Origin: Candidatus Odinarchaeota archaeon
GTDB taxonomy: Archaea; Asgardarchaeota; Baldrarchaeia; Baldrarchaeales; DXJG01
Reading direction: 5' to 3'
Assembly: GCA_021158895.1 (NCBI GenBank)
Contig: JAGGSW010000062.1
Coordinates: 1-8,717, forward strand
DNA length: 8,717 nucleotides
Below are positions 1-6,189 of this stretch, piece by piece. Position numbers and translations under genes: made by a program. Numbering within the stretch: the first letter of the stretch is position 1; every line of letters begins with the position of its first letter. Below the pieces are notes generated by a model. The model worked only from the letters and a program-made list of their open reading frames with translations, did not search any database and was not told where the DNA came from.

Positions 1-8
1 TATAAATA
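1..8 (+). promoter_or_regulatory. possible TATA box for porG
   Basis: The first eight bases read TATAAATA, a good archaeal TATA-box match. Initiation about 25 bases downstream would give a leader of roughly 45 nt before the porG ATG at 76. The BRE that should precede it lies outside the window, so the call rests on the TATA match and spacing alone. Confidence 0.3.
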
Positions 9-75
9 GAGTCTTTACACACTACACATAAGGGAAAAATTTGTGCGGCTATAATGTTTTAAAGAGGGAAGAGAA

Positions 76-685
76 ATGGTGGAAAAAGATAAGATAATAG
101 AAATACGGGTCCATGGTCGAGGCGGGCAGGGCGCAGTAATTTTCTCAGAATTGGTTGCGAAAGCTGCTTATTTAGATGGATACATGGCCCAATCGTTTCC
201 ATTTTTTGGCGCAGAAAAGGCGACTCTCTAGAAGGGAGCCGCCTCTGCATAGACGTGGAGCCCCTGTAATGGCATTTACACGAATTAGCAATAAGGAAAT
301 TTTATTGAGAAGCCAAATATACTCCCCTGATGCTGTCGTCGTTCTAGATCCAGCTCTTTTAGAACTGGTAAACGTAACGGACGGACTAAAAAATGGTGGT
401 TGGTTAATTGCAAATACCACCAAAAAACCCGAAGAGCTAAGCGCCCTAAGAAGTTTTAAAATCGCTACTGTTGATGCAACGGGTATCGCGTTGGAACTAG
501 ATTTAAAAGTTGCTGGTTTTGCTGTAGTTAACACGCCAATGTTAGGGGCCTTTGCTAAAGCAACAAACTTAATATCATTAGAATCTGTTAAAAAAGCGAT
601 TTTAGACGAATGGACAGAAGAAATAGCTGAATTAAACGCAAAAGCAGCCGAAATAGCGTACGAACGAACGCTGATAAAAGACTAG
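76..685 (+). CDS. porG: pyruvate:ferredoxin oxidoreductase gamma subunit, interrupted by a putative 34-nt intron
   Basis: This is the gamma subunit of the ferredoxin-dependent 2-oxoacid oxidoreductase that converts pyruvate and CoA to acetyl-CoA and CO2. The proposed coding sequence joins 76-216 and 251-685 and gives 191 residues, close to the usual family length. Exon 1 (47 residues) carries the N-terminal G-R-G-G-Q-G motif (residues 14-19) and F-P-F-F-G-A-E. Exon 2 (144 residues) resumes with R-R-G-A-P-V-M-A-F-T-R and runs through the rest of the gamma domain. Read without splicing, frame 1 stops at the TAG at 229-231, and the downstream part lies in another frame. The ATG at 76 follows a purine-rich GAGG near 64-67. 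Its partners porD, porA and porB are on the opposite strand further along, which is unusual. A closely related 2-oxoacid oxidoreductase gamma subunit (for example VorG) cannot be excluded. If splicing does not occur, this would be a frameshifted pseudogene, but the rest of the protein shows no decay. Confidence 0.88.
217..250 (+). other. putative archaeal bulge-helix-bulge intron in porG
   Basis: Protein comparison by eye puts a 34-nt insertion between GAA (Glu47, 214-216) and AGA (Arg48, 251-253). The local RNA folds as a bulge-helix-bulge. GCAG at 211-214 pairs with CTGC at 245-248, giving the 4-bp central helix. Bulge AAA (215-217) and bulge ATA (249-251) flank it, three bases each. The inner stem is 218-222 with 240-244, an A-C mismatch at 223/239, then 224-228 with 234-238 (one G-U), closed by a 5-base loop at 229-233. 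The archaeal splicing endonuclease cuts after the second base of each bulge, which here means 216/217 and 250/251. These cuts remove exactly 217-250 in phase 0 and restore the conserved protein. The outer helix is weak (210-252, 208-254, 207-255 with a G-A mismatch), so the motif is a relaxed form. Excision itself is inferred. Confidence 0.82.
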
Positions 686-724
686 TCACCTCTTCTTTAT
701 TTTGTTATAAAAGTCGAGGTGACT
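684..724 (+). promoter_or_regulatory. stem-loop covering the glycosyltransferase ribosome binding site
   Basis: Bases 684-692 (AGTCACCTC) are the exact reverse complement of 716-724 (GAGGTGACT), giving a 9-bp stem with a 23-nt loop. The 3' arm contains the GAGGTGA Shine-Dalgarno of the downstream gene. The 5' arm begins within the porG stop codon (683-685) and copies the anti-Shine-Dalgarno sequence of 16S rRNA. In the transcript the stem would hide the ribosome site until a ribosome finishing porG disturbs it, which suggests translational coupling. The pairing is seen; the regulation is inferred. Confidence 0.45.
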
Positions 725-730
725 TATTAC

Positions 731-1396
731 TTGAGAGTATTTTGTGTTATTCCTGCCTTTAACGAAGAAAAATACATTTATGATGTTGCTAAGATGGCTA
801 AAGAATTTGTAGATGTCGTTGTTGTTGTGGATGATGGTAGTACAGATAAAACTTTCAGTAGGGCTATAGATAGTGGCGCAGTCGTGCTTAGACACGAGGA
901 AAACATGGGCAAAGGAGCTGCCTTAAGAACCGGATTTAAATATGCGTTAGAACATGGTGCTGACGTCGTTGTGACTCTGGATGGAGACATGCAACATGAC
1001 CCTCTGGAGATTCCTAAATTTCTTGAAAAAATTAGGGAAGAGCGCGTAGATATTGTCGTAGGTTCTCGTTTCCTAAAGAAGGTGAAAGGCATGCCCATAC
1101 AGAGAAGGTTAAGCAATTTTATCACCACTAAAATCTTGAATAAGGTTTTCAAAGTCCCTATAACAGATTCTCAAAGCGGTTTTAGAGCCTTTAAAAGAAA
1201 AGTGTTAGAAAAAGTTACCTTTAAGGATAACAAATATGGAGCAGAGACAGAAATTCTCATAGAAGCTAAACGAAAGAGGTTCAATATCGTGGAGATCCCT
1301 ATTTCGGTGAAATACGAAGGACAACAATCTAAAATACGCCCTATAAGGGAAACTTTTAGTTGGATTTGGTTAATTATTAAAAAATATTTTGGATAG
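731..1396 (+). CDS. GT2 family glycosyltransferase, dolichyl-phosphate mannose synthase (DPM1)-like
   Basis: The 221-residue protein is a family 2 GT-A glycosyltransferase that probably moves a sugar from a nucleotide donor to a polyprenyl (dolichyl) phosphate at the inner membrane face, feeding N-glycan or glycolipid synthesis. Motifs in order: V-I-P-A-F-N-E-E near the N-terminus, D-D-G-S (34-37), N-M-G-K-G-A-A-L (58-65), the metal-binding D-G-D with Q-H-D-P (84-91), G-S-R-F (111-114) and Q-S-G-F-R-A-F (148-154) at the usual acceptor-side position. No transmembrane segments follow the catalytic domain, as in soluble DPM1 rather than the long bacterial or GtrB-type forms. I chose TTG at 731 because GAGGTGA at 716-722 sits 8 nt upstream. 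A GTG at 719 would overlap that site and add four unconserved residues. The gene lies 45 nt behind porG, probably in the same transcript. The sugar and the exact acceptor cannot be read from sequence. Confidence 0.85.
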   Translation: MRVFCVIPAFNEEKYIYDVAKMAKEFVDVVVVVDDGSTDKTFSRAIDSGAVVLRHEENMGKGAALRTGFKYALEHGADVVVTLDGDMQHDPLEIPKFLEKIREERVDIVVGSRFLKKVKGMPIQRRLSNFITTKILNKVFKVPITDSQSGFRAFKRKVLEKVTFKDNKYGAETEILIEAKRKRFNIVEIPISVKYEGQQSKIRPIRETFSWIWLIIKKYFG

Positions 1397-1403
1397 TATA
1401 GAT

Positions 1404-2306
1404 CTACTCCGTCTCCATCATCTTCTCTATGTTTTTCCAGTTTTCATCTACCCATCTTTGTATTTCTCTGATATCTTCATCTGATAGACCTCTAAATCTT
1501 CCTTGAAGTTTCAAATATTCTTCAACAGGCTTCCTTTTGCTTGGATCTAATAGTCTTTTGCTTGGACCCGAGAGTTTAAATTTTCCACGATCAATTTCAT
1601 ATAATATCCATAGGCCTGTCTCCACTGCAAGCTTAGATATTTTTACTGTTAGTTTTGAATCATATCGCCAACCAGGTGGACATGGTGACAGAATATGTAA
1701 GTATTTTGTTCCTTCTCCCTTTAGTTCTTTAGCTCTTTTCACTTTTTCATATAGATCTTTAGGATATCCTGAGGTAGCTGTCGCCACATAAGGTATTTTA
1801 TGGGCTGCCATGATCATTGGCATATCCTTTTTATGCTCCTTTTTGCCTAGTACTGGAGTCGTTGTCGTTAATGCTCCATAGGGTGTTGCACCACTTCGTT
1901 GAATTCCAGTATTCATATACGCTTCATTATCGTAGCAAATGTATATGAAATCTGTTTTTCTTTCTGCTGCTCCTGAGAGGGCTTGTATTCCTATGTCTGC
2001 TGTTCCTCCATCTCCAGCCCAACCTACAACAGTGATATCATCTTTTCCCTTCGCTTTTAGTGCTGCTACTACACCTGAAGCTGCTGCGCCTGTTGCTTCA
2101 AAAGCCATGTTCAACACTGGTACACCTATGCCCGATCTCGGATATAATCCTTGAATTACCGAAGTACAGCACGCTGGTATTACTAATACTGTTCTTTTCC
2201 CTAAGGCTTTTAGAACATGTCTTAGTGCTAGTGCTGCACCACATCCTGGACATGAAGCATTTCCTGACATTATGTATTCTTCTTCAGGTAAACCTAATAT
2301 TGTCAT
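1404..2306 (-). CDS. porB: pyruvate:ferredoxin oxidoreductase beta subunit (TPP-binding)
   Basis: The 300-residue beta subunit binds thiamine diphosphate and the proximal [4Fe-4S] cluster of pyruvate:ferredoxin oxidoreductase. Visible features: C-P-G-C-G with Cys19 and Cys22, a further Cys-Cys pair at 46-47 and Cys208 in S-P-C-P-P-G-W as likely cluster ligands, and the TPP/Mg motif starting G-D-G at 98-100 and ending around C-Y-D-N-E-A-Y-M-N-T-G (124-134). The length fits the family. The start is ATG 2306, preceded at 5 nt by GAGGTGA, which overlaps the porA TGA stop (2312-2314). An upstream in-frame ATG at 2333 lies inside porA and adds nine unconserved residues, so it was not used. This is the last gene of porDAB, and it ends only 7 nt from the convergent glycosyltransferase gene. 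Confidence 0.94.
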   Translation of the reverse strand: MTILGLPEEEYIMSGNASCPGCGAALALRHVLKALGKRTVLVIPACCTSVIQGLYPRSGIGVPVLNMAFEATGAAASGVVAALKAKGKDDITVVGWAGDGGTADIGIQALSGAAERKTDFIYICYDNEAYMNTGIQRSGATPYGALTTTTPVLGKKEHKKDMPMIMAAHKIPYVATATSGYPKDLYEKVKRAKELKGEGTKYLHILSPCPPGWRYDSKLTVKISKLAVETGLWILYEIDRGKFKLSGPSKRLLDPSKRKPVEEYLKLQGRFRGLSDEDIREIQRWVDENWKNIEKMMETE

Positions 2307-2311
2307 ATTTA

Positions 2312-3514
2312 TCACCTCAATAATCCATACCATTCAGCCTCTTTTGTCAATTCTCCGGTTTCTATGATGTCAAATGCAGCTTCTATCATCTTTCTTTGAT
2401 CTTCTGGTTTTACATCTCGTCCTCCAATGCCCATTATGAAATTTAACACTAATGGCCTCTTTTCAAGTGAATATAGTGCTGATTCTATCTCTGTCGCGCT
2501 TATTCCCTTATAACCGTAGCTGATGTTTCTATCTGCAACCACTAATGCCTTTAGTCCTTTTGTGACTTCTCTAATTTCATCGTCTGGGAATGGTCTAAAC
2601 ACTCTTAGCTTTATAGCGCCCACACGGTATCCTTCTTCACGCATTAAATCAACAACATATTTTGCTTGGGCTGCCAGTGCACCCATAGAGACTATTGCCA
2701 CGTCAGCGTCATCAACTTTATATTTCTCAATTAGATCTCCGTGGTTTCTGCCAAACTTCTTTTCGAACTCCTTAACAATTTCCTTAATTTTTCTTTTCGC
2801 ATTAAGCTGACCCTGATGCATTAGATAACGGAACTCCATATACCCTACAGGGGAATCCCCTCTTGGCTCTGGCCATACAATGTTTCCATGTGTAACCGGA
2901 TGATCAACGTCCGTAATGTCAAAGGGTGGTTCATATGGCGGCAAAAAGTCTTCGACTTCTTCCTCGCTCAAAATTTCCAATGGCTGCGATGTATGACTCA
3001 AGATGAAGGCATCACTACAAATCATCGCCGGCATTTTTACCTCAGGATCCTCAGCAACTCTATAAGCTTGAATAATAGTATCAAATATCTCTTGATTACT
3101 TTCCACGTAAAATTGCATCCATCCCGTGTCACGCTGCGATAAGCTATCAACGTGATCAGACCATATGTTCCATGGTGGTCCCATTGCTCTATTTACCACG
3201 GCCATAACCACAGGTGCCCTAGTTGCCGCCGCCCAATGAAGCATTTCGTGCATTAGAGCCAATCCATGAGCCGATGTGGCAGTAAAGGTTCGTGCTCCAG
3301 CAACAGATGCTCCTATGCAAGCGGCCATTGCACTATGTTCACTTTCAACCCGGATATATTCAGCTTTCATTTCTCCCTTTTCAATGAACTCAGAAATTTT
3401 TTCTATTATTGATGTTTGAGGCGTTATAGGATATGCTGCCACGACATCGACTTTCGCCGCCTTTGCAGCATAGGCTGCTGAATAGTTGCCAGTTGTAATT
3501 ATTACCTTACCCAT
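2312..3514 (-). CDS. porA: pyruvate:ferredoxin oxidoreductase alpha subunit
   Basis: The 400-residue alpha subunit of the ferredoxin-dependent pyruvate oxidoreductase supplies the pyrimidine-side domain of the TPP site and part of the substrate pocket. It has the characteristic Y-P-I-T-P-Q-T motif (P29 to T34) and the E-S-E-H-S-A segment. These are followed by the conserved T-S-A-H-G-L-A-L-M-H-E and N-R-A-M-G-P-P-W-N-I-W regions, and by a C-terminal domain with Y-G-Y-K-G. Length and motif order match archaeal and Thermotoga-type four-subunit enzymes. ATG 3514 has GAGGTGA 4 nt upstream (3519-3525), and porD ends 16 nt before it. The porB ribosome site overlaps its stop, so translation of the operon is tightly linked. 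Related 2-ketoisovalerate oxidoreductases share much of this sequence, so pyruvate specificity is likely rather than proven. Confidence 0.94.
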   Translation of the reverse strand: MGKVIITTGNYSAAYAAKAAKVDVVAAYPITPQTSIIEKISEFIEKGEMKAEYIRVESEHSAMAACIGASVAGARTFTATSAHGLALMHEMLHWAAATRAPVVMAVVNRAMGPPWNIWSDHVDSLSQRDTGWMQFYVESNQEIFDTIIQAYRVAEDPEVKMPAMICSDAFILSHTSQPLEILSEEEVEDFLPPYEPPFDITDVDHPVTHGNIVWPEPRGDSPVGYMEFRYLMHQGQLNAKRKIKEIVKEFEKKFGRNHGDLIEKYKVDDADVAIVSMGALAAQAKYVVDLMREEGYRVGAIKLRVFRPFPDDEIREVTKGLKALVVADRNISYGYKGISATEIESALYSLEKRPLVLNFIMGIGGRDVKPEDQRKMIEAAFDIIETGELTKEAEWYGLLR

Positions 3515-3530
3515 ATTCTCACCTCTTTTG

Positions 3531-3812
3531 TCAAAATTCTCTAACCATGTCTATGGCCTTTGCAGGACATTCTTCGGCGCAAATACCGCACCCTTTGCAG
3601 TAAACATAGTCTATTTTCGGCCCTTCTTCTTTTGTAAATATTACAGTTGCCTCCGGACAATACAACCAACAGAGACCACATTTCGTGCACTTATTAAGGT
3701 CAATTACTGGTTTTAATGTTCTCCAAGACCCTGTTTTACCCATTGCGCCCTTTGCTGGTTTCGATAATGGGGTTAGCGGCAATTTTTCCAGAAGACTTGA
3801 ACTGGATTGCAT
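3531..3812 (-). CDS. porD: pyruvate:ferredoxin oxidoreductase delta subunit (2x[4Fe-4S] ferredoxin-like)
   Basis: This 93-residue ferredoxin-like subunit carries electrons from the catalytic beta subunit to external ferredoxin. Two complete C-x2-C-x2-C-x3-C-P clusters are present: Cys42, 45, 48, 52 and Cys72, 75, 78, 82. The family signature G-K-T-G-S-W (residues 25-30) precedes them. The ATG at 3812 has a purine-rich GTGGAG only 3 nt upstream. Another ATG at 3743 would start directly at G-K-T-G-S-W but has a poorer ribosome site. Some archaeal PorD proteins do have such an N-terminal extension, so the longer form is kept with moderate certainty. It is the first gene of porDAB, next to the divergent promoter region. 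Confidence 0.92.
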   Translation of the reverse strand: MQSSSSLLEKLPLTPLSKPAKGAMGKTGSWRTLKPVIDLNKCTKCGLCWLYCPEATVIFTKEEGPKIDYVYCKGCGICAEECPAKAIDMVREF

Positions 3813-3865
3813 TTACTCCACTTCCAAAAGGTTTAGGTGACTTCTCCAATTGACACAATACCGAT

Positions 3866-3880
3866 TTATCTTTAAAACCT
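3866..3880 (-). promoter_or_regulatory. candidate promoter of porDAB
   Basis: On the minus strand this reads AGGTTTTAAAGATAA, a purine-rich BRE-like start followed by a TTTTAAA TATA-type core. Initiation about 25 bases downstream, near 3848, would leave a leader of about 35 nt before the porD ATG. A similar TTTTAA core occurs in front of alba. No start site is demonstrated. Confidence 0.35.
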
Positions 3881-4072
3881 TACTATTTCTCTCCTTGGGA
3901 TGTAACTTCTTGGATACCTTTCCTGAAAAACAGACGTGATTTAGGTACAAGAAAAGTTATCTAAAATTTTAGGACCATGCTAAGATTGCCATAATATTCT
4001 CATGCTCAATTTTATTTCTCGATCTAACATTAACATACTTATCATAAATTTTTTAAGTAATAATGTAATTAA

Positions 4073-4082
4073 CCTTTTAAGT
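4073..4082 (+). promoter_or_regulatory. candidate TATA element of alba
   Basis: CCTTTTAAGT lies in a very AT-rich stretch and resembles the TTTTAA core proposed for porDAB on the other strand. It predicts a start site around 4100-4105, just downstream of the GC-rich dyad, with a leader of about 30 nt. The divergent region 3813-4131 (319 nt) otherwise shows no gene I can support. Confidence 0.35.
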
Positions 4083-4084
4083 TA

Positions 4085-4100
4085 CCGGTCGACCGACCGG
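4085..4100 (+). promoter_or_regulatory. GC-rich inverted repeat upstream of alba, possible operator
   Basis: CCGGTCG at 4085-4091 and CGACCGG at 4094-4100 are exact reverse complements with a 2-nt spacer. The inner ten bases 4086-4095 are also a perfect palindrome, CGGTCGACCG. It is almost pure GC in an otherwise very AT-rich spacer and sits between the proposed alba TATA element and its ribosome site. That is a normal place for an archaeal repressor operator. As RNA it could only form a hairpin with a strained 2-nt loop, so a DNA site seems likelier. Confidence 0.45.
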
Positions 4101-4131
4101 ATTCCAGAGAACATTGAAAGAGGTGTTCTGT

Positions 4132-4410
4132 GTGTCTGAAGAAAACGTTGTGTTTATAGGAAACAAACCTGTAATGAACTACGTACTTGCTGCCGTAACT
4201 CAGTTAAACAGTGGGGCAGATGAAGTTGTTCTTAAGGCTAGAGGAAGAGCAATTAGTAGAGCGGTCGATGTGGCAGAAATCTTAAGAAACAGATTTATGA
4301 CTGGACTAGAAGTAAAAGACATAAAGATAGGTACTGAAACGATCGAAACATCCGAAGGAAATACAGCAAACGTATCAGCAATAGAAATAGTACTAACAAA
4401 AAAGAAATAA
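4132..4410 (+). CDS. alba: Alba family DNA/RNA-binding chromatin protein
   Basis: Alba (Sac10b family) is a small dimeric protein that coats archaeal DNA and also binds RNA. The 92-residue product reads through the whole family pattern: V-F-I-G-N-K-P-V-M-N-Y-V-L-A at the N-terminus (Lys12 lies at the Lys pair known from Sulfolobus Alba), then K-A-R-G-R-A-I-S-R-A-V-D-V-A-E-I and R-N-R-F. The start is GTG 4132, with GAGGTG at 4120-4125 six nt upstream, giving the normal N-terminus M-S-E-E-N. A TTG at 4114 would put the ribosome site inside the gene and add six residues not usual in the family. It stands alone, divergent from porDAB, with its own candidate promoter and dyad upstream and a T-rich tract just downstream. 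Confidence 0.95.
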   Translation: MSEENVVFIGNKPVMNYVLAAVTQLNSGADEVVLKARGRAISRAVDVAEILRNRFMTGLEVKDIKIGTETIETSEGNTANVSAIEIVLTKKK

Positions 4411-4418
4411 ACAATATT

Positions 4419-4430
4419 CCCTTTTCTTTT
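4419..4430 (+). terminator. T-rich tract after alba
   Basis: Two runs of four T within a pyrimidine tract begin nine bases after the alba stop codon. Archaeal RNA polymerase commonly terminates at such oligo-T stretches without needing a hairpin. Assignment rests on composition and position only. Confidence 0.45.
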
Positions 4431-4642
4431 ATTAGTTAGTATTGAGTAAGCCTCTAATAGTAATTTGGTCTTTTATATCTCTTCTCCTCCCATGTTCTCA
4501 AGTTTAGAATAATAAAGCAAAATTAAATGCAACAAAACTTAATGTTATAGTTTTCGTATGGTTCCGCACGTATTTGACGCCATTTTTCTTCAAAATTGTT
4601 CTAAAAACGTAATATCTCATACACATGGGGCAACACGCAACT

Positions 4643-4650
4643 CATATAAT
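4643..4650 (+). promoter_or_regulatory. candidate TATA box of the aminotransferase gene
   Basis: CATATAAT lies 69 nt before the ATG at 4719, predicting a start near 4672 and a leader of about 45 nt. The rest of the 308-nt spacer 4411-4718 is AT-rich and holds no gene I can support on either strand. Confidence 0.3.
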
Positions 4651-4718
4651 TTTCCGAAAGTTTGATAAGAAGAACATGGAAAATAATTTTGTTCTAAATT
4701 CTTTGAAAGGGTGAGAAA

Positions 4719-6071
4719 ATGTCCAAAAAGAAAGTTCCTAAAATAGTAGTTACACCACCAGGTCCAAAAGCAAAAGAGCTACTAGCAAGAGATGAAAAAT
4801 ATATATCGCCCTCCTATGTTCGATGGTACCCACTTGTAGTAGAAGAGGGGAAAGGTTGCATAGTAAGAGATGTAGATGGAAATGAATACATCGATTTCAA
4901 TAGCGGATTAGCCGTTATGAACGTAGGTCATTGCCACCCCAAAGTTTTAGAAGCTATTAGAAACCAGTCAGAAAAATTATTACATTATAGCAACACCGAC
5001 TTCTACTACCGACCTGCCATTGATTTAGCTGAAAAACTTATAGAAATCACCCCGGGAACCTTTGAAAAGAAAGTGTACTTTGGTAATAGTGGAGCAGAAA
5101 GTGTAGAAGCTGCAATTAAGATGGTTAGATGGCACACAAGAAAACCGAGAATATTAGCTTTCATAGGGGCATTCCATGGGCGAACTTATGGCGCCATGAG
5201 TTTAACATCAAGCAAACCCGTACAAAGAAAATATTTCTTCCCATTGGTACCAGGAGTAACACATGTACCATATCCCTATTGCTACAGATGCCCATTCAAA
5301 CTAGAGTTCCCAGATTGCGATTATTGGTGCATTGATTTCATAGATGAATGGGTCTTCCACAAATATATTCCACCAGAGGAAGTAGGCGCAATTATAATTG
5401 AACCTATACAGGGTGAAGGCGGATACATCGTGCCTCCACCGGAATACCACCAAAAATTAAAGAAACTAGCAGAAAAATACGGTATTCTCTATGTTGACGA
5501 CGAAGTTCAAGCTGGTATGGGAAGATCTGGAAGATGGTTTGCAATAGAACACTGGAACATCGAACCTGATGTAATATGCACTGCTAAAGGAATTGCATCA
5601 GGATTGCCCCTTGGAGCAACAGTAGCAAAAGCTGAAGTAATGGATTGGGAAGGAGGATCACATGCATCAACCTTCGGAGGAAACCCGGTCTCATGCGCGG
5701 CTGCACTAGCAGTAATCAATATAATTAAAGAAGAAAACCTTCTCGAAAACGCCGAAACTCTAGGAAATTATATAATGGATCGCTTTAGGGAAATGCAAGA
5801 GAAATATGAGATAATCGGCGATATTAGAGGAAAAGGATTAATGATAGGTGTAGAACTTGTAAAAGATAGAAAAACAAAAGAACCGGCCAAAAAAGAAGCT
5901 CAAGAAGTCATGTTTAGATCTTGGAAACGAGGAATCGTATTAATAACGGCAGGTGTTTCAACTATTAGAATCGCACCGCCCCTGATAATAACAGAAGAAC
6001 TAGTGGACGCCGCACTAGAAATTATAGAAAAATCCATTGCCGAAGTAGAAAAGGAATATCTGAAAAAATAA
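4719..6071 (+). CDS. class III PLP-dependent aminotransferase family enzyme (4-aminobutyrate/acetylornithine aminotransferase-like, possibly amino-acid racemase)
   Basis: The 450-residue enzyme belongs to the fold-type I, class III (omega-amino acid) aminotransferases, which use pyridoxal phosphate in the cytoplasm. Visible sites: G-N-S-G-A-E (122-127) for cofactor phosphate binding, F-H-G-R-T-Y-G-A after it, Y-V-D-D-E-V-Q-A-G-M-G-R-S-G with Asp261 facing the pyridine nitrogen, T-A-K-G with Lys290 as the Schiff-base lysine, and T-F-G-G-N-P near the substrate phosphate side. All key residues are present, so it should be active. An insert with Cys188, Cys191, Cys200 and Cys204 precedes the large-domain core. 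The ATG has GGTGA 4 nt upstream (4710-4714). No arginine, lysine or GABA pathway gene adjoins it, so the substrate is open. Some archaeal members of this family, characterised in Thermococcales, are amino-acid racemases instead of transaminases. Confidence 0.85.
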   Translation: MSKKKVPKIVVTPPGPKAKELLARDEKYISPSYVRWYPLVVEEGKGCIVRDVDGNEYIDFNSGLAVMNVGHCHPKVLEAIRNQSEKLLHYSNTDFYYRPAIDLAEKLIEITPGTFEKKVYFGNSGAESVEAAIKMVRWHTRKPRILAFIGAFHGRTYGAMSLTSSKPVQRKYFFPLVPGVTHVPYPYCYRCPFKLEFPDCDYWCIDFIDEWVFHKYIPPEEVGAIIIEPIQGEGGYIVPPPEYHQKLKKLAEKYGILYVDDEVQAGMGRSGRWFAIEHWNIEPDVICTAKGIASGLPLGATVAKAEVMDWEGGSHASTFGGNPVSCAAALAVINIIKEENLLENAETLGNYIMDRFREMQEKYEIIGDIRGKGLMIGVELVKDRKTKEPAKKEAQEVMFRSWKRGIVLITAGVSTIRIAPPLIITEELVDAALEIIEKSIAEVEKEYLKK

Positions 6072-6072
6072 C

Positions 6073-6104
6073 TTTTATTCTTTATCTTTTTTATTATTTA
6101 TTTT
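6073..6104 (+). terminator. T-rich terminator region after the aminotransferase gene
   Basis: Immediately after the TAA stop the plus strand is mostly T, with runs of four to six T, as expected for archaeal intrinsic termination. The 118-nt spacer 6072-6189 separates this gene from convergent hypF. It also contains GATACA/TGTATC (6181-6186 and 6195-6200), a small dyad over the hypF stop codon. Confidence 0.5.
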
Positions 6105-6189
6105 CGTATTGTTTTCTTTCGCTCTACAACATTTTGTAAAAATAATTATTATCTTAAATCTACAATGTTCTTGTTACCAAGATACAAGA

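Noticed and set aside
229..231. In-frame UAG in porG read as pyrrolysine
   Set aside because: Readthrough would remain in the wrong frame and meet another stop before the R-R-G-A-P segment. Pyrrolysine does not explain the frame change.
214..253. Ribosomal bypassing of 217-250, as in phage T4 gene 60
   Set aside because: Bypassing needs matching take-off and landing codons. The take-off codon would be GAA, but the triplet before AGA 251 is CAT, so the bulge-helix-bulge explanation fits better.
76..685. porG as a plain pseudogene or sequencing error
   Set aside because: The interruption is 34 nt rather than one or two bases, sits at a conserved position, has a precise BHB fold, and its predicted cut sites restore the protein exactly. 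Both flanking parts are otherwise undamaged.
2888..3142. Open frames on the strand opposite porDAB and hypF
   Set aside because: They lack recognisable motifs, have biased composition and poor ribosome sites, and lie wholly inside genes with clear family identity.
3900..3965. Possible C/D box RNA in the porD-alba spacer (a CTGA and a GTGATTT are present)
   Set aside because: No RTGATGA C box stands at the proper distance, no second box pair is clear, and there is no terminal stem.
4531..4543. A 13-base sequence AACAAAACTTAAT repeated at 8692-8704
   Set aside because: It is AT-rich in AT-rich spacers. One such match is close to what chance gives in a window this size, and the positions relative to genes differ.
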